A stretch of 24,114 nucleotides of DNA from Perkinsus olseni (Eukaryota; Perkinsozoa; Perkinsida; Perkinsidae), in contig JABANP010000660.1 of NCBI GenBank assembly GCA_013115135.1, forward strand, positions 1-24,114, written 5' to 3'. The position numbers and the translations under genes are program-made. The notes under the pieces are model-generated. The model had not been told where the DNA came from. It worked only from the letters and a program-made list of their open reading frames with translations, and made no database searches. Numbering within the stretch: position 1 is the stretch's first letter; every line of letters begins with the position of its first letter. Positions 1 through 8,333 of the stretch are shown one piece after another.

Positions 1-594
1 GCTATGAGACTCCGTGCTGACTTACTCGGCTATGGTGACGCGTATCCGCCGATACAGCATCGGCGGAGTCCTGCTCCAGATCGACCTGGTTCGCCTTCAG
101 CAGCCAGGACAGCTGAACACATCACTGACGGTTGATGCTGGTTGCTCCGAGAGCCTCCTTATTAAGAGGCAGAGCCCCTAGAGAGGAAAGAAATTACGAT
201 AGAAACCGCTGAAGGCAGAAACCGGGATGGCTGTCCCCGTCCAGGTGTCACATCTCGTGCGCACGGTGCGAGTCTCGCGGTGCAGTAGTGGACGATTCAC
301 GTCCCTTCACTAGGAAAGGCAATCAGTGTGAGACTCGCGCCCGGGTAGAGGGAGGCCTCTGGAAGGGTTGGGCTACAAAGATCAAATCACGTGGGACACG
401 TGGCCCGTGACGTGCCCGCCGTCACATCGGTACGCAGATGATGTACTCGCACGTGACTTCGCGGAGCATAGCTCAATCGGTTTTGCGCGCGCGCTCCCTC
501 GATTTAATTCCTGACCACTGGAAGTGGCCTGCTCAGTGGTTGTTCATCTGCTACTCATCAACACGTTCTCATCTCACCCACGGCCATCTTATTC
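1..594. other. Outer end of left arm, no gene seen
   Basis: I see no convincing gene here or in the matching 17956-18551. There is a hairpin with 8-bp arms CCGCCGAT/ATCGGCGG at about 48-68 and two CACGTG boxes near 390-405, conserved in the right arm. Short open frames here do not keep their reading in the right arm. Confidence 0.5.
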
Positions 595-616
595 CAGTGC
601 ACTGCACTGGGTGCAG
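595..616. repeat. 22-bp palindromic scar, word CAGTGCAG (one mismatch)
   Basis: Seven bases of the word, then the complete reverse complement CTGCACTG, then the last seven bases of the word with one substitution (GGTGCA for AGTGCA). The matching site in the right arm (17934-17955) is perfect, so this scar predates the arm duplication and has since mutated here. Confidence 0.75.
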
Positions 617-950
617 TTTCATCCGGCTCTATTTCTTCCATCGAATACCGCTTAAAAATACGAAATTGTCATTCCACCCAGTTATATTTCATCCTGCTTA
701 GCGCGTCTTGCTCAAGCATCGGTCCTTCCCGCAGTCACTGGCAGTGACAACTGGGGTGCATCCGTCGAATCCAGAGTCATCTCATTAGGAAATGAGAATG
801 ATAATATCTGATGATGGTGCCATACTAGCCAATAAGTCCGAACAAAATCAATAATGAATGATTCGCGAGTTCCCCGCAGCTAAGGGGTACGCGAGTACAT
901 AGCTGATCTATTGCGGGCGAGCAAGCTTCACCACGAGCCGATTAAAGTGC
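617..950. other. Arm segment without a recognisable gene
   Basis: AT-rich, no coding signal that survives comparison with the right arm (about 17614-17930). I see only small indels and substitutions between the arms. Confidence 0.4.
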
Positions 951-1180
951 TAGAGCGTTCCGAGTTCCGAGTCCAAGTACTCGGTTACCGAGCTCCGAGC
1001 CTTGGAAATCCCATTCCGAGAGTCCACGGATCAAAGTGCGATTCCTCGGAAAAGTCGATTTCCCGAGGGGTTTTTCCGAGAACTCGGACCGAGTCACTTT
1101 CCCCGAATTAAAGTGCTCAACGGCGTCACGAGCTGGGTCTCGGAAAAATACTCGATATTTAGGTGTTTCCCGAGTAACTC

Positions 1181-1188
1181 GGAAAGAG
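1181..1188. repeat. 8-bp target site duplication of the MITE (left copy)
   Basis: GGAAAGAG, repeated exactly at 1510-1517 on the other side of the element. The right arm holds a single GGAAAGAG (reverse complement near 17384-17391), the empty site. Confidence 0.9.
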
Positions 1189-1509
1189 CAGGGTGGCCCA
1201 AAAGTGGGAAGAATGGATCATTCTTCCCATTCCCGGGAACTTCCGGGAATTCCCGGGAATATAGCCGGGAAGAAAGAATGCATTCTTCCCCATTGAAACA
1301 AGCCCCCCCAATTCTTTTTCGCGCGCCTTCGGCGCGCATATCCACCCGTACTCGATGCTTTCTCAGGTCAAACCATTGGAATGAAGCACCTAAATACCCG
1401 GGAAGAATCTCAACCATTCTTCCAGGGAATATTGAGCATTCTTTCTTCCCGGGAATTTCCGGAATTCCCGGTAAGAAAGAATAGCATTCTTCCCCGCTGG
1501 GCCACCCTG
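1189..1509. mobile_element. Non-autonomous hAT-like MITE, 321 bp
   Basis: Present only in the left arm. It begins CAGGGTGGCCCA and ends with the exact complement TGGGCCACCCTG; the inverted similarity continues inward into GGGAAGAATG-type sequence. It is flanked by an exact 8-bp direct repeat, GGAAAGAG, and the right arm carries one copy, giving a clean filled/empty pair. An 8-bp duplication and termini starting CAGGG are typical of hAT DNA transposons. There is no transposase. The interior is full of palindromes: an 11-bp-arm hairpin at 1206-1230, repeated GGGAAGAATG words in both orientations, and a GCGCGCC/GGCGCGC hairpin near 1320. It inserted after the arms were duplicated, or was lost from the right arm without a scar, which is less likely. 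Confidence 0.88.
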
Positions 1510-1517
1510 GGAAAGAG
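1510..1517. repeat. 8-bp target site duplication of the MITE (right copy)
   Basis: GGAAAGAG, identical to 1181-1188. Confidence 0.9.
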
Positions 1518-1735
1518 CGGAACGCCGCGAATCTTTGCGTGTGATGAGCGTTGCTTCCTGTCGGGATTTCTTGGCGAATACTCGATGGTTTGTGCAGATC
1601 TAAGATTTGTGTAATCTCAATCGATTGAACCACTTCATTCTCTAAAGTTGAGTGGTTCAACTGATCGCACGAAGTTCCTGGCTAAGGTTGGTAGGCACCG
1701 TTACGGAGCCGTAGTGATTACGGCACGGTTAACGG

Positions 1736-1757
1736 ACCGTGAGTCACGGTCCGTGAC
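1736..1757. repeat. 22-bp palindromic scar, word ACCGTGAC (perfect; empty in right arm)
   Basis: Seven bases of ACCGTGAC, then its full reverse complement GTCACGGT, then the last seven bases. The right arm has just the single word (complement at 17156-17163) in otherwise matching sequence, so this locus gained exactly 14 bp in the left arm after duplication. It sits inside a region (about 1690-1800) already dense in ACGG/CCGT words. Confidence 0.9.
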
Positions 1758-2749
1758 CCGTGAACTGTACGGTACGGAGACGTACCGTAAATTTGCCCAT
1801 CTCTACGATGGATTGTCGATGCATTGGTGCTGTCCATGTCTTACAAAAAGTGTACCACCGTTAGTATGGTTGGGTTGGTACATCAAGCTCGCCATCAGCG
1901 TTCCCTACCCACGATTGAACCTCAATCACTGCAGGCAATACTGACATCATGAGCCTCTGCTCATCTCTCGACATTATGTGTCTCTGTGTCCGCTGATGCG
2001 TCTCTTGGAGCATAGTTGTGGATCACACGTTGTGATATCTTGAGCGAACGATACTATTGTTCACATAATGTGATTCACATTAAATGTGGATAGTCTTGGT
2101 TGGGCGTCTTAGTTGAGTTGCCTCAATTAAAGGACTAGTGTCGCTCTCGTTCTAAATTTAGTTGGACTTTTTAACACTTTTCACTTCGTTACAAGTGGCA
2201 TTGAGTTTTCAGAAAGAACATCACGCGTATTGAACGCATGAACCACGACGGCGTTTCTCTACGATTCTGTTCGATAACAATCGAGAATTGTGCGAGCAAC
2301 TTGAGGCAATTGGCCTGTCGAGACCCGGGCTCCAGGAACCCTCCGAACGCGACACGGCAGAACTGAAGCTCAACGCTCACGCAGGCTGCCGCGATGTGAT
2401 CGGCTTGCTCAACACGCGCATGCCTGGATTATATCCCTGGGTGGTACGAGAGAGTGGGACCTTTCGCCTCCTCATAACCCGAGAAACAAGGCTAGAGTGT
2501 CTACGAGCAGGGTTCCCGTGAACGCCACCTTTACGCCGTCGAGTTGTTGTTCCCACCAACGGAGGCATCGGATACACGGCTGCGGCCCGACGATATTGGA
2601 ACCTGAAGGAGGGCTAGCCCATCTTGCACCAAGTTGCCGGTGACTGGAGACTATCTGCGTCATTCTTCTGACATGAGTCGAGGCTCGAGCAATTTTCGTG
2701 ACATCAAATCCATTCAGCGCATACGTATGGCTTGACTTAGTCAAGTTGA
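1758..2749. other. Arm segment with weak reading frames only
   Basis: Apart from the scars at 2060 and 2731 I cannot assign this stretch. Minus-strand frames at 2189-2380 and 2472-2774 are open in both arms. The second contains a CIRC-type cysteine pair followed by LRWWEQQLDG. They could be 3' exons or untranslated sequence of the coiled-coil locus, but I could not join them to it in frame. Confidence 0.3.
2060..2081. repeat. 22-bp palindromic scar, word TTCACATT (one mismatch)
   Basis: Three alternating copies of TCACAT and ATGTGA with single-base spacers. One spacer base departs from the rule here; the right-arm copy (16832-16853) is perfect. Confidence 0.75.
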
Positions 2750-2752
2750 CTA
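2731..2752. repeat. 22-bp palindromic scar, word CTTGACTA (perfect)
   Basis: CTTGACT, then TAGTCAAG, then TTGACTA. The right-arm counterpart at 16159-16182 is the same structure with two extra bases (CT) in one spacer, so it was present before the arms diverged. Confidence 0.85.
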
Positions 2753-3055
2753 AAAAGACGGGACGAGAAAACAATATCGAGTCCTTCTCCCCGTCGAGGA
2801 GAAGGACTGGATATTGTTTCGGGGAGTCCCCGATATTTCTTGCATTTGATAAGCCGGTGGTTCGGGGTCTTCACACACGAATAAGAACTTATGCTTCTGT
2901 ACCTGCAAAAACACGATCAACACGCGGCCTTTCGCCTTAATGCGAACGACGGTTACCGGCGTGGATTCGAAGACGTCGTCTGTAGTGGAGCGTGCCAAGG
3001 TTGGTGCGGTGATGCTGAAGCGAAGCTTTAGCGGGACGGCCTCGATCGTGTAGAT
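2750..3055 (-). CDS. Possible exon of unknown protein downstream of the coiled-coil gene
   Basis: An open stretch of 101 codons ending in a stop, conserved in the right arm (15856-16161) with several silent or conservative changes and no indels, which suggests coding. The readable part includes IYTIEAVPLKLRF, a TTDDVFESTPVTVVRIKAKG segment and FLFVCEDPEPPAYQ; the last 25 codons run into a hairpin and are probably not coding. A TAG lies directly upstream in frame. A 33-nt GT...AG interval ending at that TAG would connect it in phase to DGENVIEEA-type sequence just before. It may be a further exon of the coiled-coil gene or a separate gene. No family recognised. Confidence 0.4.
   Translation of the reverse strand: MYTIEAVPLKLRFSITAPTLARSTTDDVFESTPVTVVRIKAKGRVLIVFLQVQKHKFLFVCEDPEPPAYQMQEISGTPRNNIQSFSSTGRRTRYCFLVPSF
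2770..2818. repeat. 21-bp-arm hairpin
   Basis: Arms 2770-2790 and 2798-2818 pair with one mismatch around a 7-base loop; they begin AACAATATC and end GATATTGTT. A smaller palindrome, TCGGGGA-G-TCCCCGA, follows at 2819-2833. Both are kept in the right arm at 16078-16141. It could be an RNA 3'-end structure or a tiny foldback element. Confidence 0.75.
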
Positions 3056-3241
3056 CTACGTGAGAGGCTCCTGATCAAAGGTCGCTACGGCTTCTTCAAT
3101 GACATTCTCGCCATCGCTGGTATGCAAGAGCCTGGAGGCAATGAAGTGATGGCCGGAGCCACAAAGGCGCAGTTACTTGTCGTTCGAGACTGCGGCGGGC
3201 TTTGAACGATGCAGCTTTCCCGGCATATGCACCGTGAACAC

Positions 3242-6045
3242 CTAGCAACCAAGAGTGGGCGATGGAGGGGCGAGATCCTTCGTATGGGGGACCGCGCACG
3301 GTACGCTGTTGAGAAGCCTAGCTTCCTCCTGGATAATTTTCTTGGACAAAGCTTCCAGCTTTCGCACTCTATTCACTGCATCGTCGTACAACCGAGAGAA
3401 CACGTTATGCCGAGGGAGCCCTTCTTCGCTGACGAAGTCCTCCAGGCCAGATCCTGACAGCACTGGAGTGCGAATCGCGAATATCACAATGCACAGAATG
3501 CATCCAGTGTATACGCTTGATGATATCGTTGAGATCCCTGGCGACGCGGCTCCGCGATGCAGTTGTTCGGACCCTCTGTAGTCGAACCTTTGCAAGAAAC
3601 TCTCGTCCAAGCGAAACCAAATACCCCCGAAAAGCCAGCCACTTCCACGCTAAGGAGACATGGCATTGCGGGTGAGATATTCTCACCTGCATTTCATTAA
3701 GCGTGAGCCTCAGTTTCCTGTTCTCCTCCTTCAACTCACCGTTCTGGTCGCAAATCCGCTCGTTTTCCTCTCGTTCATCGCGGAGGTTCTGAAACAATCC
3801 GAGTAGCCGAGCACTCTCCTTGGAGTTTGCTCACCTCACTTAGAGCCTTGAATACTTCAGGGCCATCGGGTCCGAATCTCACACGATGAGCGGGCGCCGA
3901 GGGATCTCTCGCTGTGGCGGCCATACCCGAAGGCCACGCACCTACCGGTTCAAGAAGAGCGGAAATTCAGCCATCTCTCGCAGACTAGAGGGCTCACCAG
4001 CTGGATTCTGTCGAGCTCTATTTGAAGCGGAGTAAAGTGTAGCTTGCTCGGCCAGCAGCTTCTCGCATTTATCCCTTTTCCGCTTTTCTCTTCTCAAGGC
4101 AGCCTCTAGTGCAATGACCTCCTGCTCTAACGTCGAAAGCAGGCCTTCGGCCCTGAGATCAGCACCACTCAGGCAAGGCAGCTCGTGAGTACGTGCGACT
4201 ATGAGAGGCTCTTGTTGAGAGCTGGCCCACGATAGCCGGATCATCACTCTTCCTTATTCTGTTGCATCGCGTCCCGCTCTATGAAGGCTTGATCCTTCTC
4301 GCTGGTAGTAAGACTGAGTTTAGTTTGCATCAGATCCGCCAGTTCTGCGTAACTAGGGGAGAACTGAGATGTCGGATTAATTGAACCACCTGGCGCCTTA
4401 CGATTCCTGTAGTGTCCGACGCAATTGCTCTGAGCTCGAGTATGTCGTTGTGTTGTAGAAAGTGGCTCGGGGATCATTCCCGAAGACCGACAGCCAGCCA
4501 GCCGCTGGATCCGTGTAAGTGGTAGTAGAGTAGAACTCTCCTGGGCTTGAACTGTTAGCGATATCCGATGCCTGGCCGTGACGGAAGAGCAAACGTGGTT
4601 AGCAATGCTGCTCTCACACGAGCGACGGCAGCTCTCTTCTTACCTGCATAGCGGCGGTGACTTGAGTTTCGTTTTGAGCATGCCGATCCTGCTGCAATAG
4701 CTTCCGTTCATCGTCGAATTCCTGGGGATCCTTGACTTGCTCTCAGAAGTAGTGACTGGAGCGCACCTTGATCATCTCATCGACTTTCTGGCGATGTGTC
4801 CTCTCCATTTTGGCTAGCTCTAGTTCCAACTCGCGCACCCTTGCGCGGCAGCTTAGGCAGTCCTTGCACGGTAAATCTAAGCAGAACAATGTCGGATTCT
4901 TAGCTCTCTTGCGCCGTCTGCCCTTGCTGTCACTCTGTCTCTTCGCTCCGGCATCTTCAGTATGAGGGATTCTAAAGTGACGAGAACCATCCAGCACAGT
5001 CCCTCTGAAGAACGTCGACAGGTCGCTCAACTACTTGTGTCGAGCTTGGCTCTCCTAGCTCCTCGCTGGGTTCAATAGATCCGGCGTTCACATTCGATCG
5101 GCGTTGTCCGAGAAGCTTCCCAGCGAGCTCCCGAACCTCACGATAGAAATCTTCTCTCGTCACGCCTGGCCGATGAACAAGATGGCCCACCCAGGCGCGT
5201 ACTTTCGACTTGAACCCTTCCTCGATGATCTTCTCGACTAGTTGACGGAGTGTCGGCGTCGAGGGAATCCTGAGACAATCGCTCTGGTCGGTAGTAACTG
5301 CACCACGTCCGAATGCAGCGGCGTCCTCACTCACGAGATGGAGTCATAGAAGCTGATGTCCTGCAATATATCCGTACACACCTGGGCATCTTCGAGCTTA
5401 TTGACGTCTCGTAAATGAGATATCTCTTTCAAGTAAGCGAGTTGGCACTCCTTGAACCTCCTATGAGGCACATGGGCAATACAAGGTCACGAAGAGTTGG
5501 CCCGAGGAAACGGGGGCGCGTTCGATACCGTTCGGCCTTCTCGGCCTTCCTTCGAGCGGCCGCGACCATAGACGGCCAAGGTAGGTTGGGATCGTTCGGG
5601 TTGGGTGTTACGACCAAATCTGAGGAGAGCTCTCCGCCTCGGAAGTGCGCGGGAAGACTACTTCGCGCTATGATGCTGAAGTCAGAGCCTATCTTCTCGG
5701 CCAAGCGATGGACGTCCACTCCCAGGAGTGCATTGGTGTCTCCGAGTGCCAGTCGCTTGAGCAACCCTGCTAGCTTGTCAGACAACAATATGAATCTGGA
5801 AGTTCCGGAATTCTCCGGTCAGCTATTATCCAGTGTGACCTATCATGTGCTTTGAGAATCTGTTTGAACTCGCGCTCTTCCTCGCATGCATGAGCGGCAC
5901 GAACAGCTGCTCCTGCAGCGTCCGCAGTGGTAGCGAACGATGCTCTTCTGGCCAGTCGTACTCGAGGCGACCCATCTTTGTCATTCAAGGTGGGCGAGCT
6001 GTGCCGCCGGTGTAATACCGAGGCGCCGCCGCTGGAAGTTGTCAT
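3242..6045 (-). CDS. Coiled-coil protein of unknown function, 13 exons, 688 aa
   Basis: I do not recognise the family. Exons (minus strand): 6045-5840, 5795-5483, 5450-5335, 5269-4998, 4954-4767, 4721-4644, 4571-4402, 4352-4248, 4152-3998, 3911-3835, 3788-3687, 3587-3515, 3453-3242. They total 2067 nt, all phases agree, and the stop is TAG. Introns are 32-99 nt, GT-AG, and most differ more between arms than the exons do. Visible: a Ser/Ala-rich N-terminus (MTTSSGG...); a nuclear-localisation-like basic run GRRRKRAK at about 314-321; a cysteine cluster C-x4-C-x2-C-x2-C at 327-338; and charged heptad helices at about 340-365, 483-515, 561-594 and 640-670. ATG 6045 is the first methionine of the frame. 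The gene is divergent from the desaturase copy starting near 6996. Role inferred only as structural or scaffolding. The second exon-3-side intron of 32 nt is the least certain junction. Confidence 0.72.
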
Positions 6046-6094
6046 TTGAGTCACTTGTTTGCGAAGTGTGCTGTATCAAGAATCGATGCTACTA

Positions 6095-6116
6095 CGGGTA
6101 GGCTACCTGAGGTAGC
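6095..6116. repeat. 22-bp palindromic scar, word CAGGTAGC (one mismatch)
   Basis: GGGTAG (for AGGTAG), then CTACCT, then AGGTAG with single-base spacers that obey the complement rule. The right-arm copy at 12802-12823 is perfect. It lies just upstream of the coiled-coil start codon. Confidence 0.75.
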
Positions 6117-6467
6117 CAGAGGTAAGGGTGCAACTAACTTACGTTGAGGAATACAGTAAGCTGAGGCTGGGGCTAGTAGGCTGACCCGGTTAGCCCTATT
6201 ACGGATGGTTTGCCTCGAGAAGCGGCGGGATATCCGCGTGCGGCTTCTAACCGTTCGTAGGTGAGTGCAACCGTTGCGACCGTTACGGTCACGGTGGACA
6301 AGCGGATCTCATACTAACCCAACACTGGTCTTTGCTCAAGATAGAGACTATACCGAAAAAAACTTCCTCAAAGGGACTCACAACTTGTCATCTTAAAAAC
6401 GACTTTTTGCGTTTGCATGCCATCCAATGAATGAGCCTCCATACAGCCACGAAGTTGAGTTCATGTC

Positions 6468-6489
6468 ACTGAGCGGCTCAGTCTGAGCC
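6468..6489. repeat. 22-bp palindromic scar, word ACTGAGCC (perfect)
   Basis: ACTGAGC, then GGCTCAGT, then CTGAGCC. Also perfect in the right arm (12431-12452), so it predates the duplication. Confidence 0.88.
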
Positions 6490-6575
6490 GAGTACGACCC
6501 ACCTTTGTGCAGGATACATGTGATACATACTGGCTCGAATTGAGTGACAAATGAATTTGACATCAAGCTGCCACA

Positions 6576-6683
6576 TCATTTCTTAAGAACGGCTCTCTCC
6601 TTCGCTATGGTGCCAAAAATTTTATCGACTTTATCGGCGCATTCGAAATACGGATGGTCCTTGATCGAAGGACGACTCTTCAT
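6576..6683 (-). CDS. Small possible exon or ORF, 35 aa
   Basis: MKSRPSIKDHPYFECADKVD... reads as plausible protein and is open in both arms (right copy 12239-12346), with one Lys/Arg exchange near the end. It is too short to identify. It may be an upstream exon or chance sequence in a promoter region. Confidence 0.22.
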   Translation of the reverse strand: MKSRPSIKDHPYFECADKVDKIFGTIAKERAVLKK

Positions 6684-6995
6684 GTTATGGTACCTGAAAA
6701 TGAAGGGACGTCCCGGAGTATAAGGATTGGTTCGGAAACACTATCCGGCCGGGTGCTCGCTGAAAGTTGCAAGACAAGCTTTAGGGCTCTCGAGTGCACT
6801 CTGCGAGGTATGCGAGGTACTCAGTGGTCGACTAAGGTACTCCAGTGTAGGACGCAAACGACAAGTGAGAGAATAACTTTGTCCCTTACCATCTTTCGAT
6901 GTTAGGATAACAAGCGCTTTATCGGGTTTTAGACTAATACCTTAACTTAACGCCGCAACTTACGGACTTGCTTATCTTGTCGTCATCATCATCAG

Positions 6996-8234
6996 GTATG
7001 TATAGCCTTCCTTCTATGCTGCTACTTCTCCTTTGCTGGTGCTACCATAACCCATAATACTATGCACTGCAAGGTGATGGTGAATACATCCCTCGTGGTC
7101 ATCATGGTTGTAATGACAGGTATTTTTCAACGACACTCTGAATAGGATATTCCAGTGCATACTAAGCCTCACCTACGGACATCCTGTTAGTGAGTCTATC
7201 GCCCTTTGCATGCTCCTCTTCTGTATCGCTCCTCTAGGTACCTTCGTGCCGGGCCATAATCTATCTCATCACCGATACACCCAGTTACGCATGGACCCCA
7301 TGAGAACATCGAAGCTACGGTACTATTCTGATAGTTACTAGTAGAGTTCTGAGCTACTCCTTAGGTACTCGTGGAACTTCCTCAACGGTCTGCTTTTTCC
7401 AGCCTACAGTAGCCGGGGATGTCCTCAAGGCTGACGTCAGGTCCGACGGCCCTCACCCTTGCTGCTGCTGGACTCCACCTCGTTGCAGGTATATACTAGT
7501 CCAACGTGACAATGGTCGACAGTACTATGTTAACGCTTTACGGGAAGCATCCACGGTTATAAGTGTATCACTAGCGCTGGCGATCATTGATTGGAGGAAG
7601 TTCCTTCTCTACTTTTTATGTAAGGTCTGTGGATAATAGACCCTAAGCGGCCAGACCTCAGATACCTCACTTCTTTGCACAGTGGGCTATAGTCGGTATG
7701 AATATGCTGCAGCACGATGGCTGTGATGTGGTAGTATTATTACCATCATCACTTAGGTTCGTGGTAGGGTATCTCCTCAGGTGGATTACCATGAGCAGAG
7801 GAAGAACTATAACGGATCTCGTAACTTCGTAGGGTCCTGGCTCAACTACCTCACCTTTAACAATGGATACCACTCTATACATCACCTGTAATACACCTGC
7901 TACTGCTGAATGATGGGCATGCGTGGATGATCAGGTACCCGAAGATGCATTGGTCCAGGCTGCCTACTGAGCATGTCAAGCAGATAAAGCCGCACATACA
8001 CCCACAACTGGATCAGCAAAGTCATACCACAATTCGGCTGTTTCTCCCTCGTACTGGGGTATACTGCCGCTGATATTGTAGATATTGCTACCTACATCTT
8101 GGATGCTTTTGTCTATCCTGGCATTCGAATGAGATATGATGGCCGACCTGTCGAGATAGACGGTAACTAGTTGTGAACGGCATGCGGCGGGTGAGTAGTC
8201 GACCAGCTTAGGTACTAAGCAGTATATGGAATGA
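6996..8234 (+). pseudogene. Fatty acid desaturase, frameshifted and truncated copy
   Basis: Same exon series as the right-arm gene: 6996-7073, 7120-7319, 7365-7440, 7489-7619, 7662-7727, 7781-7887, 7935-8020, 8082-8162, then 8212 onward. Two exons have five Ts where the right arm has four (near 7394-7398 and 7613-7617), each a +1 frameshift. The last exon follows the right copy only to 8222, where the inverted repeat ends, and then meets TGA at 8232-8234, losing about 45 C-terminal residues. All three histidine boxes are still readable piecewise. Either a dead duplicate, or a copy with sequencing errors in T runs plus a real 3' truncation. Confidence 0.85.
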
Positions 8235-8333
8235 AACCGATATTCGGAGTCAGAAGGGATGAGCAGTTTGACACAAATAATGACGACCACCACCGCACTG
8301 ATATCAGCTCCATCGATATCGCGGCCCTCCTCC
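8223..8333. other. Spacer start, gap between genes
   Basis: Unique sequence directly after the left-arm boundary. It holds the chance stop of the truncated desaturase and nothing else I recognise. Confidence 0.4.

Larger units (their letters stand above)
951..1530. repeat. CTCGG/CCGAG-rich foldback repeat, split by a MITE
   Basis: A block packed with alternating CCGAG and CTCGG words at short spacing, bounded by GCGTTCCG near 953 and CGGAACGC near 1518-1525. In the right arm the same block is about 240 bp and uninterrupted. Here it is split near one end by the 321-bp element at 1189-1509. It looks like a small foldback or MITE-type repeat. No flanking target duplication is clear, and I do not recognise a family. 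Confidence 0.55.
6117..6995. other. Divergent intergenic region between coiled-coil and desaturase genes
   Basis: It should contain both promoters and the missing 5' exons of the desaturase, which I could not place. It holds a scar at 6468-6489, a GACCGT-T-ACGGTC palindrome near 6279-6291 and a small minus-strand frame at 6576-6683. No TATA-like box stands out. Confidence 0.45.
1..8222. repeat. Left arm of giant inverted repeat
   Basis: This segment is the reverse complement of 10705-18551. Position 1 pairs with 18551 and position 8222 with 10705. The left arm is about 375 bp longer, mostly because of a 321-bp MITE plus its 8-bp target duplication at 1189-1517; other indels are small. A divergent patch lies near 250-300, where the arms differ in length and sequence. 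Pairing continues right up to base 1, so the arm may extend beyond the window. It carries the intact coiled-coil gene (minus strand) and a truncated desaturase copy (plus strand). The arms look a few percent divergent, too much for one molecule assembled twice. Seen directly by matching both arms; identity was not computed. Confidence 0.97.

Noticed and set aside
7667..7885. 72-codon minus-strand frame, identical in both arms (also 11042-11260 plus)
   Set aside because: It is antisense to the desaturase exons that carry the third histidine box; the desaturase reading fits a known family and consistent splice phases.
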